DNA of 64,000 nt from contig NZ_CP066783.1 in the NCBI RefSeq assembly GCF_019186805.1, positions 1,045,501 to 1,109,500 of the forward strand, read 5' to 3'. This DNA comes from Comamonas fluminis (GTDB lineage: Bacteria; Pseudomonadota; Gammaproteobacteria; Burkholderiales; Burkholderiaceae_C). The stretch's first letter is position 1. Every line of letters begins with the position of its first letter. Below, piece after piece: positions 17,361 to 27,843 of this stretch. Under the pieces are notes generated by a model, which ran no database searches, had not been told where the DNA came from, and saw nothing but the letters and a program-made list of their open reading frames with translations. The position numbers were made by a program, and so were the translations under genes.

Positions 17361-18314
17361 TCAACGCTGGCGTGCGGCTTGAAAGCGCCGCAGCGACCAG
17401 AAAACGCCAGCCAGAATCAGTGTCATGGGCGCCAGTTCGCTGGCTTTGGGAAGGCGCTGCTCATACAGAAAGTGGTAGGCCAGTGCAAACAGGGTTTCAA
17501 ACACCAACAGCTGCCCCACAAAGGTGATGGGCAGGCGCTGGCTGGCCGCATTCCACATCCAGTTGCCCAGCCAGGAAGAAAAAATGGCCACGGCCAGATT
17601 TAGCAGCCAGAACAGCTGCCAGCGCTGGGCAGGAATTTCGGGGGCATCCGTTGCAGCAGGGCTGAGCAGCCACAGCAGGGCCCAGAGCAGGGCGCTGATC
17701 AATCCCACCACCAGCCCCCAGAGCGTGGACCATTGCGTGCCGCTGAACTGGCTTTGTGCCAGATAGCGGGTGTTGTCCAGCGCGTAGCGGCTCCAGCAGA
17801 TCACGGAGGCCACAGCCATCAGAACGCCGAGCAGATAGCGCCCGTGGCTGCCAGCCGCCTCGGTGGTCAGCGCATGGGCGTTGATGAGCACAATGCCCGC
17901 CAGAATCAGCGCCATGGGCGCCAGCATGCGGCGCAGCGGAATCGCTCCACTGGTGTTGCGGCCCAGCAGGGGCACGGTGACAGGAACCAGCCCCACGATC
18001 AGCGAAGTGACGGCCATGCCAATCCATTGCACCGAGGTGGCCACCAGCGCGAAATACACCACATTGCCTGTCAGGGCCAGCCAGATCAGATGCCAGACAT
18101 CGGCCTTTTGCAGCTTGGGCAGCAGGCGCGTGGCCTGGGGCAGAAAGACGCACAGTGCCACCACGCCGTACAGTACAAAGCGGCCAAAGGTGATTTGCAG
18201 CGGCGAGAATTCCGGCAGCATCACCGGCACCAGAAAAATGGCGGCCCACAGCGCACAAGCGGCCAGCGCAAAGCCAAAGCCAAAGCCGGAAATCAGGGAA
18301 GAGCGGGAATGCAT
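17361..18314 (-). CDS. EamA/DMT-superfamily transporter
   Basis: This is a roughly 317-aa, 10-TM drug/metabolite transporter made of two EamA repeats. I chose the ATG at 18314 (MHSRSSLISGFGFGFALA) because it starts just before TM1. A start at 18416 would add 34 Pro/Ala-rich residues and has no clear ribosome-binding site either. The first half carries PLQITFGRFVLYGVVAL, the typical end of TM2, and the second half ends with APMTLILAGVFWSLRRF. It probably exports amino acids or other small metabolites. The substrate cannot be inferred. It lies between the two-component genes and argH. Confidence 0.87.
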   Translation of the reverse strand: MHSRSSLISGFGFGFALAACALWAAIFLVPVMLPEFSPLQITFGRFVLYGVVALCVFLPQATRLLPKLQKADVWHLIWLALTGNVVYFALVATSVQWIGMAVTSLIVGLVPVTVPLLGRNTSGAIPLRRMLAPMALILAGIVLINAHALTTEAAGSHGRYLLGVLMAVASVICWSRYALDNTRYLAQSQFSGTQWSTLWGLVVGLISALLWALLWLLSPAATDAPEIPAQRWQLFWLLNLAVAIFSSWLGNWMWNAASQRLPITFVGQLLVFETLFALAYHFLYEQRLPKASELAPMTLILAGVFWSLRRFQAARQR

Positions 18315-18646
18315 GCCGGGCAGCGCAGCAGCCGGGGCGGCTGCCGGAGGAGAGAAAGCGAAGACAGCCCCATTGTCTGCGCAAGGCAAAACCCGGCGCA
18401 CAGCGGCCAGATTCATCGTTTTGAATCAAATGCCCGTGCAGTGCTTAATCAACAAGCGCAGGGTGCTATGAATTTGTGAGTTATTGAGTGGGCAAGGCTG
18501 CTTTGCCGTAGTTGCAGGCAATGGCTCTGGGCTTGTCCGGCGCTGCGGGCCAGTCAGGCCGATAAAATCCCTGTTTCTGCTTTGCACAGCCGTCACGCCA
18601 GCTTTTGAACAGGCGGCCTGTGGTTTTACGGGATTGTTGTCCTCAC

Positions 18647-20095
18647 ATGTCTACATCTGCTCCTTCGCACAACCAGCTCGACTCCAAGGCCGAGGCCTGG
18701 TCTGCCCTGTTCTCCGAACCCATGAGCGACCTGGTCAAGCGCTACACCTCCAGCGTGTTCTTCGACAAGCGCATGTGGCAGGCCGACATTCAGGGCTCGC
18801 TGGCCCACGCCGAAATGCTGTCGGCTCAGAAGATCATTGGCGCTGACGACTTTGCCTCCATCCAGAAGGGCATGGCACAGATCACCGCCGAAATCGAAGC
18901 TGGCACTTTCGAGTGGAAGCTGGACCTGGAAGACGTGCACCTGAACATCGAAGCGCGCCTCACGGCCCTGGTGGGCGATGCGGGCAAGCGTCTGCACACC
19001 GGCCGCAGCCGTAACGACCAGGTGGCCACCGACGTGCGCCTGTGGCTGCGCAGCGAAATTGACCTGATCGAAGGCCTGCTCAAAGAGCTGCAACGCTCGC
19101 TGGTCGAAGTGGCCGCCAAGAATGTGGACGTGATCCTGCCCGGTTTCACCCACCTACAAGTGGCCCAGCCCGTGAGCTTTGGTCACCACATGCTGGCCTA
19201 TGTGGAAATGTTCAAGCGCGATGCCGAGCGCATGCTGGACGTGCGCAAGCGCGTCAACGTGCTGCCGCTGGGCTCGGCCGCGCTGGCTGGCACCACTTAC
19301 CCGCTGGACCGCGAACGCGTTGCCAAGACCCTGGGCATGGAAGGCGTGTCGCAAAATTCGCTGGACGGCGTGTCTGACCGCGACTTCGCGATTGAATTCA
19401 CCGCCGCTGCCAGCCTGTGCATGGTGCACGTGAGCCGTCTGTCCGAAGAGCTGATCATCTGGATGAGCCAGAACTTTGGCTTCATCAAGATTGCCGACCG
19501 CTTCACCACCGGCTCGTCCATCATGCCCCAGAAGAAGAACCCCGATGTGCCCGAGCTGGCACGCGGCAAGACCGGCCGTGTGGTCGGTCACCTGATGGGC
19601 TTGATTACGTTGATGAAGGGTCAGCCCCTGGCCTATAACAAAGACAACCAGGAAGACAAAGAGCCGCTGTTCGACACCGTCGATACGCTCAAAGACACGC
19701 TGCGCATCTTTGCCGAAATGATTGGCGGCCAGTTCAATCCTGCGACCGGCACCAAGGAAGGCGGCATCACCGTCAACGCCGCCAATATGCGCGCAGCAGC
19801 CCTGAAGGGCTATGCCACCGCCACCGATCTGGCGGACTATCTGGTGAAGAAGGGCCTGCCCTTCCGCGATGCCCACGAAACCGTGGCGCACGCTGTGAAG
19901 CTGGCTACGATGAAGGGCGTGGACCTGACCGAGCTGCCACTGGCTGAGCTGCAGGCTTTCAACCCCAATATTGAAGCCGATGTGTTCGAGGCACTGAGCC
20001 TGGAAGGCTCGCTCAACGCCCGCAATACGCTGGGCGGCACAGCGCCTGCGCAAGTGCGTATCCAGCTGGCCAAGCATCAGGCCCGTCTGGCTTGA
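18647..20095 (+). CDS. argH: argininosuccinate lyase
   Basis: This 482-aa cytoplasmic enzyme cleaves argininosuccinate to arginine and fumarate, the last step of arginine synthesis. It belongs to the fumarase/aspartase superfamily, whose signature [15 protein letters not shown] is present in full. Other signatures are [13 protein letters not shown] and [17 protein letters not shown] with the catalytic His. I start at the ATG giving [19 protein letters not shown]; the frame open from 18605 is not needed. Length matches the family. It is transcribed alone, with a strong terminator. Confidence 0.97.
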   Translation: MSTSAPSHNQLDSKAEAWSALFSEPMSDLVKRYTSSVFFDKRMWQADIQGSLAHAEMLSAQKIIGADDFASIQKGMAQITAEIEAGTFEWKLDLEDVHLNIEARLTALVGDAGKRLHTGRSRNDQVATDVRLWLRSEIDLIEGLLKELQRSLVEVAAKNVDVILPGFTHLQVAQPVSFGHHMLAYVEMFKRDAERMLDVRKRVNVLPLGSAALAGTTYPLDRERVAKTLGMEGVSQNSLDGVSDRDFAIEFTAAASLCMVHVSRLSEELIIWMSQNFGFIKIADRFTTGSSIMPQKKNPDVPELARGKTGRVVGHLMGLITLMKGQPLAYNKDNQEDKEPLFDTVDTLKDTLRIFAEMIGGQFNPATGTKEGGITVNAANMRAAALKGYATATDLADYLVKKGLPFRDAHETVAHAVKLATMKGVDLTELPLAELQAFNPNIEADVFEALSLEGSLNARNTLGGTAPAQVRIQLAKHQARLA

Positions 20096-20132
20096 TCGGC
20101 TGAACAGGATATGGCGTAAATCTCACGCCGGG

Positions 20133-20159
20133 AAAGCGCCCTTTACCGGGCGCTTTTGT
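20133..20159 (+). terminator. intrinsic terminator of argH
   Basis: The stem AAAGCGCCC / GGGCGCTTT with a 6-nt loop is followed by a T-rich tract, about 40 bp after argH. Confidence 0.9.
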
Positions 20160-20193
20160 TTTGGTTAATCTAGAAAAATTGAGGAGAAAACCC

Positions 20194-21174
20194 ATGACGC
20201 AGAACCGCCGTCTGATCTTGCGCGCCGCTGCTGGCGCGGCCGCAGCCAGTGCGCTGGCACCCATGGCCTGGGCGCAGTCCGGCCAGCCCATCAAGATTCT
20301 GGTGGGTTTCCCGCCCGGTGGTGGCTCGGACGCCATTGCGCGCCTGCTGGCCGATAAACTCAAGGATGAACTGGGCGGCGTGACGGTGCTGGTGGACAAC
20401 CGCCCCGGCGCAGGTGGCCAGATTGCGGCGCAGATGCTCAAGGCCTCGCCTGCCGATGGTCACACGCTGTTTCTGACGCATGACCACACCATCTCCATCC
20501 TGCCTCAGGTGGTGAAGAAGCCTGGCTTTGAGCCGCATCAGGACTTCATGCCCGTGGCGGGCATTGCGACCTTTGTGAATGCGCTGGCCGTTTCCAGCCA
20601 GACGCCCGCCAAGAATCTGGCTGAATATGTGGCCTGGATCAAGGCGGGCGCCAAGCGCGGCACGATTGGCATTCCTGCTCCGGCATCCACGCCCGAGTTT
20701 CTGGTGAAAATTCTGGCTGAGCATTACAAGCTGGACCTGGTGGCGGCGCCCTACCGCGGCAGCGCCCCCATGCTGGCGGACATGCTGGGCAACCAGATTC
20801 CTGCGGGCATTGGATCGGTGCCGGACTTCATGGAAAACCACAAGGCAGGCAAGCTGCGCGTGATTGGGGTGCTGGGTGCCAAGCGCCAGACGTCCATGCC
20901 CGATGTGCCGACCTTGCTGGAGCAGGGCATCAAGGGCTTTGAAGACCCGCCGTACTACGGCATCTTTGCGCCAAAGGGAACGCCTGCGCCTTTTGTGGAG
21001 CGTTTTTCCATCGCAGTGGCCAATGTGCTCAAGCAGCGCGACGTCTATGCACAGCTGACGGCGCTGGGTCTTACAGTCGGATACATGAATCCAGCACAGC
21101 TGGCAGCCCGGGAAAGTGCCTATACCGGGGTTTGGGCCGGTATCATTCGACGCAGCGGTTTCCAGCCGCAGTAG
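20194..21174 (+). CDS. Bug-family (tripartite tricarboxylate type) periplasmic receptor
   Basis: This 326-aa periplasmic solute-binding protein has the strong ribosome-binding site GAGGAGA before the ATG at 20194. The N-terminus MTQNRRLILRAAAGAAAASA...AWA is a signal peptide with a twin arginine, cleaved before QSG. The mature protein begins PIKILVGFPPGGGSDAIARL and has VLVDNRPGAGGQIAAQ, both hallmarks of Bug proteins. These bind carboxylates such as citrate, glutamate or aromatic acids. No TctA/TctB permease genes are adjacent, as is usual for the expanded orphan Bug set of Comamonas, Bordetella and Cupriavidus. The ligand is unknown. Confidence 0.93.
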   Translation: MTQNRRLILRAAAGAAAASALAPMAWAQSGQPIKILVGFPPGGGSDAIARLLADKLKDELGGVTVLVDNRPGAGGQIAAQMLKASPADGHTLFLTHDHTISILPQVVKKPGFEPHQDFMPVAGIATFVNALAVSSQTPAKNLAEYVAWIKAGAKRGTIGIPAPASTPEFLVKILAEHYKLDLVAAPYRGSAPMLADMLGNQIPAGIGSVPDFMENHKAGKLRVIGVLGAKRQTSMPDVPTLLEQGIKGFEDPPYYGIFAPKGTPAPFVERFSIAVANVLKQRDVYAQLTALGLTVGYMNPAQLAARESAYTGVWAGIIRRSGFQPQ

Positions 21175-21202
21175 TCCGCGCGTGCTGATTGGGAGCCACA
21201 TG

Positions 21203-21235
21203 GCCCTGCTTCACTGGTGGAAGCAGGGCTTTTTT
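21203..21235 (+). terminator. intrinsic terminator after the Bug gene
   Basis: The stem GCCCTGCTTC / GAAGCAGGGC with a 6- to 7-nt loop is followed by six T. Confidence 0.92.
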
Positions 21236-21337
21236 GCATCTGCTGTCACACAGCTGTGAACTACTGCGAGACGGGATCGAACTCCAAACTCAAACAGCAG
21301 GGCCGGCGTCAGAGGGCCTTCACAAAGGGATGACTCT

Positions 21338-24300
21338 ATGACTGTGCCAAGCACGGAGCCGAGCGGAGCGAGAAACGCGAGGGTAAGTCAACCAGCACCA
21401 CGCTGGCGCAAGCTGCTGGGGGCTAGCTTGCTATGGGGGCTGGCAGCAACGGCCGCACATGCGGTGGGCGTGCGCCAGTTCAGCCCGCAGGGCGATATCG
21501 CCACGGTGGGCCAGGTGGTGGTTCAGCTGGATAGCGCAGGCGTGCGGTTTGGCGACCCCAAGGCAGACGCCCCTGTCACGCTGAAATGCAACAACGCGGA
21601 TGCCGCCAAAGGCCAGGGCCGCTGGAACAGCGAAAAGGAATGGGTCTTTGACTTCACCCAGAACCTGCCCGCTGGCGTGAGCTGCTCGGCGCAGATCAAT
21701 CCCAAGTTCAAAACCGTGGCTGGCACAGCACTGACAGGGGCTTCCAGCTATCAATTTCAGACTGGTGGCCCACAGGTCTCCAGCATTGCGCCTGATACCT
21801 ATGAGCAGGTGGACGAGCAGCAATTCTTTGCACTGCGCCTGACGGGCGCCGCCACGCCAGACAGCTTGCAAAAGCGCGTCTGGTGTACCTCTGAAGGGGT
21901 GGGCGAGCGCATTCCTGTGCAACTGATTGACGGCAAGGACCGCGATGCCGTGCTCAAGCAGCAGCACTGGGACAAGGATGCCGCCAAGAGCCCGCAGAGC
22001 TATGTGGTGCTGGCCTGTAACCGCCGCCTGACATCGGGCAGCAAGATGACCCTGGTCTATGGCAAGGGCGTGGCCATGGCCAACGGCCTGGTCAGCAAGG
22101 ACGAGCAGCGCTACGAATACCAGGTGCGCGAGCCTTTCTCGGCAGACTTCAGCTGCGAGCGCGAGAACGCCAACTCCGCCTGTCTGCCGATTCGCCCCAT
22201 GCGCCTGAGTTTCAATGCGCCCGTGCCGCGCAAGCTGATTGAGGCGATCCGCCTCAAGAGCGGCGCATCGGCCGTGGCGCCCATCATTGAGCAAAACGGC
22301 GACAAGCTGGCCGATGACTCGCTGGTGGAGTCGGTGACCTTCCCGGCCACCATGACGGCCAATGCCAAGTACACCGTTGAGCTGCCGCCGCAGTTCAAGG
22401 ATGCTGCTGGCCGCACGCTGACCAACGCCAATATGTTCCCGCTGGCCACGGCCACGGGCAATATGCCGCCGCTGGTGAAGTTTGCGGCGTCGCCTTTCGG
22501 CATTGTTGAGCGCTTTGCCGAAGGCCCCAACGGCCCGGCCCTGCTGCCTGTGACGCTGCGCAATGTGGAGCCCGAGCTGACTGCCAAGTCGCTGGACGCC
22601 AGCGTGGTGCGCACCAAGAAGGGCGGCTCAGACGCCGACATCATCGCCTGGCTGAATAAGGTTGATCGCTACGATAGCTATAGCGTAGAGCGCAAGCAGG
22701 CAGCGCGTGATGTGCGTGTTTTGCCACCAGTTATCAATGATGACAAGCACTGGGTGCAGTCGCGCATGCTGTCGCTGCTCGATGGCCAAAGCCAGGTCAA
22801 GACACTGGAAATGCCCAAGGCTTCCAAGGGAGACCCCCGTCCGTTCGAGGTGGTGGGCATCCCGGTCAGCCCTGGCTTCCAGGTGGTTGAAATTGCTTCG
22901 CCCATGCTGGGCAAGTCGCTGCTGGACGAGGGCTATGGCGCAGGCCGCACCATGTATGTGCGCACCTCTGTGCTGGTGACCAATCTGGCGGTGCACTTCA
23001 AGCTGGGGCGTGAAAACTCCATCGCCTGGGTGACTTCGCTGGACAAGGGCAAGGTTGTGCCCGGTGCTACGGTCCAGATCTCCAGCTGCAACGGTCAGTC
23101 CATTGCATCGGCTGTGACCAACGAACAAGGCGTGGTGACCTTCAAGGGGCTGGACCCCAGCGCGCCTCGCTGCGAAGGCGAGGGCTACAACAGCCATAGC
23201 GGTAATTACTTTGTCAGCGCCCGTATTGCGGATGACATGGCGTTTGTCTGGAGCGACTGGCAAAAGGGTATCGAGCCATGGCGCTTCAATGCCCCCACCA
23301 GCTCCAGCAACCAGCGTGATGAAGTGGCGCACACGATTTTCGACCGCATGCTGTTCCGCGCGGGCGAGACCGTGTCCATGAAGCACTTGATGCGGGATCT
23401 GGTTGGCCCTGGCGGCAAGAACAATGGTTTTGTGCTGCCCCCCAGCTACCCTGACAAGCTCACGATCACCCACCTGGGCAGTGGCCAGCGTTTCACGCAG
23501 GCCCTGAGCTGGAAGAGCAATGGCAGCGCCAACAGCGAGTTCGCCATTCCCAAGGCCGCCAAGCTGGGCGAATACTCGGTAGAACTGGGTTACGCCAATG
23601 GCGGTGGTCGCCGCTCCAGCTTCAGCACCGGCATCTTCCGGGTTGAAGAGTTCCGCTTGCCCGTCATGGAAGGCCGCGTGGGCCCTGCTGGCAAGGATGC
23701 GCTTTATGCCGTGACCAGCGTGCCGGCCGAGGTGCAGATCAACTACGTCTCTGGCGGTGCTGCCGCGAATCTGCCAGTCAAGGTTTCGGCTCTGACACGT
23801 GGCAAGTCGGTTGATTTTGCGGGCTGGGAAGGTTTCAGCTTCAACGCTCCGCGCAGCGCACAGGATGTGGGCAGCAGCGACGATGAAGAATCCACGGCCA
23901 GCGATGACACCAAGGTGGTGGCTGACAAGCTGCCCGTGACGCTGGACAAGAACGGTCTGGGCAAGGTCACCATCGACAAGCTGCCCAAGGCCACAGAGCC
24001 GCGTGAGCTGCTGATGGAAGCCACTTATGCCGACCCCAATGGCGAAGTGCAGACCCTGCGCAGCACGCGCACCATCTGGCCTGCGGCTGTGGTGGCGGGT
24101 GTGCGTTCTGAAGGCTGGGTGTCGGTGGACCGCAAGCTCAGCTTCCAGGCGCTGACGCTGGATACCGCAGGCAAGGTTGCGGCGGGTGTGTCCGTCAAGG
24201 TTGAAGCCGTGGCGCGTATCACCACTTCCAGCCGCAAGCGTCTGGTAGGTGGTTTCTACAGCTATGACAACCAGACCACGCTGAAGTCGCTGGGTACCGT

Positions 24301-27300
24301 GTGCTCTGGCACATCGGACAGCCATGGCGTGCTGCAGTGCGAGGCACAGCTGTCGCAGGCTGGCGAGGTGGAACTGATTGTTCGCGCTTCTGACAAGGAT
24401 GGCCGCAGCTCGCAGGCCGCGACATCGGTGTGGGTGACAGGCCAGGGCGAACTGTGGTTCGGCGGCGAAGACCACGACCGCATGGACGTGCTGTCTGAGC
24501 GCAAGAGCTACGAGCCCGGCGAGACAGCGCGCTTTCAGGTGCGCATGCCTTTCCGCAGCGCCACGGCGCTGGTGTCGGTCGAGCGTGAAGGCATCGTCAG
24601 CACCCAGGTGGTGGAGTTGACGGGTGAGAACCCCACGGTCGAGCTGAAGATCCAGGAAGACTGGGGTCCGAACGTGTACGTCAGCGTGCTGGCCCTGCGC
24701 GGCCGCCTGATGGAAGTGCCCTGGTACAGCTTCTTTACCTGGGGCTTCAAGTCGCCACTGGAGTGGTGGCGTGCCTTCTGGAATGACGGCAAGGAATACG
24801 TTGCACCGACTGCGATGGTGGACTTGTCCAAGCCTGCTTTCCGCTTCGGCATGTCTGAAATCCGCGTGGGCCTGAAGGGGCACACCATTGATGTGAAGGT
24901 CACATCGGACAAGAGCAGCTACAAGGTGCGCGGCACAGCCAAGGTCACCATCAAGGGCACGCTGCCGGATGGCAAGCCCGCTGCGGGTGCCCATGTGGCA
25001 CTGGCGGCAGTCGATCAGGCCCTGCTGGAGCTGATGCCCAACAGCAGCTGGAATCTGATGGACGCCATGATGACGCGCCGCGACTGGGGTGTGCAGACAG
25101 CGACGGCGCAGATGGAAATCATCGGTCGCCGCCACTACGGCAAGAAAGCCGTTCCTGCGGGCGGTGGCGGTGGCCGCAGCCCCACGCGTGAGCTGCTCAA
25201 CACCTTGCTGGTGTGGATGCCCGATGTGACGCTGGACGCCAACGGGCTGGCGCTGATCGATGTGCCGCTGAACGATGCGCTGACCACCTTCCAGGTGGTG
25301 GCCGTGGCCGATGCAGGCACCAGCCTGTTTGGTACCGGTCAGGTGGCAATTCGCACCACGCAGGATCTGCAGATCATCAGCGGCCTGCCGCCGCTGGTGC
25401 GCGAGGACGATCTGTTCCGCGCCCAGGTCACGCTGCGCAACACCTCGGCCAAGGCCATGAAGGTGGAAGTCACACCGCGTGCCACGCTGCTGGAACTCAA
25501 GCCCCAGACAGTGGAGATTCCAGCTGGTGAGGCGCGGGAAGTGGCCTGGGATGTGAAGGCTCCGGCCCAGCTCTCGGGCACGCGTGCCGAAGCGCTGATC
25601 TGGGAAATCTCGGCCCGCGATACCAGCGGTGGATCGGATGCTGCGCAAGATGCCCTCAAGGTCAGCCAGCGCATCGTGCCCGCTGTGCCGCTGAGCGTGC
25701 AGCAGGCCACTCTGGTTCAGGTGGATGGTAACTTCACCATGCCCGTGGCGCCGCCTGCAGATGCACTGCCCGGCCGTGGTGGTCTGCAGATGTCTCTGGT
25801 GCCCAAGCTGACCGAAGGTTTGCCTGGCGTGCGTGACTGGTGGGCGCGTTACCCATACTCTTGCTTGGAGCAGACAACCAGCAAGGCTGTGGGCATGAAC
25901 AGCCCTGAGCTGTGGGCCAGCACCATGGCCCAGCTGCCCAACTATCTGGACAGCGACGGTCTGGCCAGCTACTTCCCGCTGCAGGAAGGCACAAGAAGCC
26001 GTGGCAGCGATACGCTGACTGCACATCTGCTGAACATGTCGGCCCTGGCACAGGGCGTGGACAAGCGCTATGTGATTCCTGCTGCAGAGCGTGGTCGCAT
26101 GGAAGACGGTCTGGTTGCCTTTGTCGAAGGCCGCATCCAGCGTGACTTCTGGAGTCCCCGCAAGGATCTGGAAATGCGCAAGCTGGCGGCGATTGCGGCG
26201 CTGGCACTGTCTGGCAAGGCCAGCCCGCGCATGCTGGACAGCATCAACATCACGCCGAACCAGTGGCCCACACACGCGCTCCTTGATCTGGTGACGCTGC
26301 TGCAGCGCATGAAGGATGCACCGCAGCGCGATGAGCGACTGGCACAGGCGCAGCAGATTCTGCGCTCGCGCCTGACCTTCAATGGCACGCGTGCTGGATT
26401 CAGCAGCGAGCAGGACGATAGCTGGTGGTGGCTGATGCAAGGCCCGGATGTGAATCTGGCACGCCTGATTCTGGTCAACGTCAACGATCCGGCCTGGACG
26501 CCTGATATGCCTCGTCTGGTTAGCGGCTTTATTGCACGCCAGCAGGCTGGTGCCTGGAACACCACGACGGCCAACCTGTGGGGTGCGCTGGCGCTGCGCC
26601 GTTTCTCGGCCAAGTTCGAATCCGAGGCGGTGGCTGGCACGACCGTGGCCAGCCTGGGCGGCAACGAAGCCAAGGTGGACTGGAGCGCTGTAAAGCGCGC
26701 CACGACGGAAGACGCACAGGGTGCAGCCCATGTGGCCAGCGCCTTTGGCGAGCCTGTGCGTGCCGGCGGCATGATGAACAACACCATGTTCATGCCCTGG
26801 GCCAAGGCGGGTAAGGGCCAGCTCAGCGTAAGCCAGCAAGGCTCCGGCAAGCCCTGGCTGACCGTGCAGTCTGTGGCTGCGGTGGTCTTGAAGGCACCTT
26901 TCGCTTCGGGCTACAGCATCAAGAAGACCATCACGCCTGTGGAGCAGGCGGACAAGGGCTTCTTGGGCGGTGGCCAGTACACCCGTGGCGATGTGCTGCG
27001 TGTGACGCTGGAAGTGCAGGCCAAGACCGATATGACCTGGGTGGCGATCTCTGACCCCATCCCGACAGGCGCCACTATTCTTGGCGGCGGGCTGGGTCGT
27101 GATTCGGAAATTGCCTCCAAGGGCGAAAAGCAGGAAGGTGGAGGCTGGTTGGCCTATGAAGAGCGCAGCTTTGAGGCCTACCGTGCCTACTACCAGTACC
27201 TGCCCGCAGGCACGACCAAGGTCGAATACACCGTGCGCCTGAACAACGCTGGTGAGTTCGCCCTGCCGCCCACACGCGCCGAAGCGCTGTATGCCCCTGA

Positions 27301-27352
27301 GATGTTTGGCGAGACACCTAACGCCAAGATCAAGGTGAACATGCCCAAGTAA
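21338..27352 (+). CDS. bacterial alpha-2-macroglobulin (YfhM-like) with thioester
   Basis: This giant 2004-aa periplasmic protein traps proteases. It acts with PBP1C to protect the cell wall when the outer membrane is breached. The N-terminus has a signal peptide (LLGASLLWGLAATAAHA, cleavage before VG) but no lipobox Cys, unlike the lipoprotein YfhM of E. coli. Many MG-type beta domains follow. The thioester motif is RYPYSCLEQTTSK with C1509 intact, so covalent trapping should work. An exposed low-complexity loop (GSSDDEESTASDDTK, about residues 845-862) and a Gly-rich loop near 1275 (AVPAGGGGGRS) could serve as bait or linker. The C-terminal part is an alpha/alpha toroid followed by a receptor-like beta domain. 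In many species this gene sits next to pbpC; here three genes intervene. Confidence 0.93.
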   Translation: MTVPSTEPSGARNARVSQPAPRWRKLLGASLLWGLAATAAHAVGVRQFSPQGDIATVGQVVVQLDSAGVRFGDPKADAPVTLKCNNADAAKGQGRWNSEKEWVFDFTQNLPAGVSCSAQINPKFKTVAGTALTGASSYQFQTGGPQVSSIAPDTYEQVDEQQFFALRLTGAATPDSLQKRVWCTSEGVGERIPVQLIDGKDRDAVLKQQHWDKDAAKSPQSYVVLACNRRLTSGSKMTLVYGKGVAMANGLVSKDEQRYEYQVREPFSADFSCERENANSACLPIRPMRLSFNAPVPRKLIEAIRLKSGASAVAPIIEQNGDKLADDSLVESVTFPATMTANAKYTVELPPQFKDAAGRTLTNANMFPLATATGNMPPLVKFAASPFGIVERFAEGPNGPALLPVTLRNVEPELTAKSLDASVVRTKKGGSDADIIAWLNKVDRYDSYSVERKQAARDVRVLPPVINDDKHWVQSRMLSLLDGQSQVKTLEMPKASKGDPRPFEVVGIPVSPGFQVVEIASPMLGKSLLDEGYGAGRTMYVRTSVLVTNLAVHFKLGRENSIAWVTSLDKGKVVPGATVQISSCNGQSIASAVTNEQGVVTFKGLDPSAPRCEGEGYNSHSGNYFVSARIADDMAFVWSDWQKGIEPWRFNAPTSSSNQRDEVAHTIFDRMLFRAGETVSMKHLMRDLVGPGGKNNGFVLPPSYPDKLTITHLGSGQRFTQALSWKSNGSANSEFAIPKAAKLGEYSVELGYANGGGRRSSFSTGIFRVEEFRLPVMEGRVGPAGKDALYAVTSVPAEVQINYVSGGAAANLPVKVSALTRGKSVDFAGWEGFSFNAPRSAQDVGSSDDEESTASDDTKVVADKLPVTLDKNGLGKVTIDKLPKATEPRELLMEATYADPNGEVQTLRSTRTIWPAAVVAGVRSEGWVSVDRKLSFQALTLDTAGKVAAGVSVKVEAVARITTSSRKRLVGGFYSYDNQTTLKSLGTVCSGTSDSHGVLQCEAQLSQAGEVELIVRASDKDGRSSQAATSVWVTGQGELWFGGEDHDRMDVLSERKSYEPGETARFQVRMPFRSATALVSVEREGIVSTQVVELTGENPTVELKIQEDWGPNVYVSVLALRGRLMEVPWYSFFTWGFKSPLEWWRAFWNDGKEYVAPTAMVDLSKPAFRFGMSEIRVGLKGHTIDVKVTSDKSSYKVRGTAKVTIKGTLPDGKPAAGAHVALAAVDQALLELMPNSSWNLMDAMMTRRDWGVQTATAQMEIIGRRHYGKKAVPAGGGGGRSPTRELLNTLLVWMPDVTLDANGLALIDVPLNDALTTFQVVAVADAGTSLFGTGQVAIRTTQDLQIISGLPPLVREDDLFRAQVTLRNTSAKAMKVEVTPRATLLELKPQTVEIPAGEAREVAWDVKAPAQLSGTRAEALIWEISARDTSGGSDAAQDALKVSQRIVPAVPLSVQQATLVQVDGNFTMPVAPPADALPGRGGLQMSLVPKLTEGLPGVRDWWARYPYSCLEQTTSKAVGMNSPELWASTMAQLPNYLDSDGLASYFPLQEGTRSRGSDTLTAHLLNMSALAQGVDKRYVIPAAERGRMEDGLVAFVEGRIQRDFWSPRKDLEMRKLAAIAALALSGKASPRMLDSINITPNQWPTHALLDLVTLLQRMKDAPQRDERLAQAQQILRSRLTFNGTRAGFSSEQDDSWWWLMQGPDVNLARLILVNVNDPAWTPDMPRLVSGFIARQQAGAWNTTTANLWGALALRRFSAKFESEAVAGTTVASLGGNEAKVDWSAVKRATTEDAQGAAHVASAFGEPVRAGGMMNNTMFMPWAKAGKGQLSVSQQGSGKPWLTVQSVAAVVLKAPFASGYSIKKTITPVEQADKGFLGGGQYTRGDVLRVTLEVQAKTDMTWVAISDPIPTGATILGGGLGRDSEIASKGEKQEGGGWLAYEERSFEAYRAYYQYLPAGTTKVEYTVRLNNAGEFALPPTRAEALYAPEMFGETPNAKIKVNMPK

Positions 27353-27370
27353 GCGCCTTGCAGGCACTGC

Positions 27371-27406
27371 AAAGCCCCGGTCCGCGAAAGTGGCCGGGGC
27401 TTTTTT
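27371..27406 (+). terminator. intrinsic terminator after the macroglobulin gene
   Basis: The stem AAGCCCCGG / CCGGGGCTT is followed by six T. It separates the macroglobulin gene from the downstream VOC gene. Confidence 0.92.
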
Positions 27407-27453
27407 GCAGCTGTGGCTGGGCTACAGTCGGAAATCGTTTCAAGGAGTTGAAA

Positions 27454-27843
27454 ATGCCAGGACCTGCCGCCGCCGGTGTGCTGCTCTATGCCAAGAACCG
27501 CGCCCAGCTGGCGCATTTTTATCAGCAGGTTCTGGGCATGCAGCAGCTGCATGAAGACGCACACATCACCGTGCTGGAGTCTGCTGCGCTGCAACTGCTG
27601 ATTCATGCCATTCCGGCAGAAATTGCGGCGCGCATTTCTATCGATACGCCACCCCGGCGGCGCGAAGATGTGGCGCTGAAATTTTTTGTCACTGTGCCAT
27701 CCATTGCGCAATCTGCCGGTGTGGCGAAGCAGCTGGGCGGCGAGGTGTTTGAGGAGCGCTGGCAGGGCCCGGGCTTCACGCTGTGCAATGCCATGGACTG
27801 TGAGGGCAATGTCTTTCAGCTGCGAGAATTGCAAAATTCATAG
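27454..27843 (+). CDS. VOC/glyoxalase-fold protein
   Basis: This is a 129-aa single vicinal-oxygen-chelate domain protein. The ATG at 27454 follows a CAAGGAG ribosome-binding site. It shows the usual beta-alpha-beta start (AAGVLLYAKNRAQLAHFYQQVLGM) and ends with a MDCEGNVFQLRE strand as in glyoxalase/bleomycin-resistance proteins. VOC proteins may be metalloenzymes or binding proteins, and no specific reaction can be assigned. Its stop codon lies inside a dispersed palindromic repeat (27832-27880). Confidence 0.85.
   Translation: MPGPAAAGVLLYAKNRAQLAHFYQQVLGMQQLHEDAHITVLESAALQLLIHAIPAEIAARISIDTPPRRREDVALKFFVTVPSIAQSAGVAKQLGGEVFEERWQGPGFTLCNAMDCEGNVFQLRELQNS

Noticed and set aside
22628..27367. 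1579-aa open frame antisense to the macroglobulin gene
   Set aside because: It has a His/Arg/Gln-rich composition without domain features and lies exactly under a well-supported gene. Long antisense frames are expected with this GC content and codon use.
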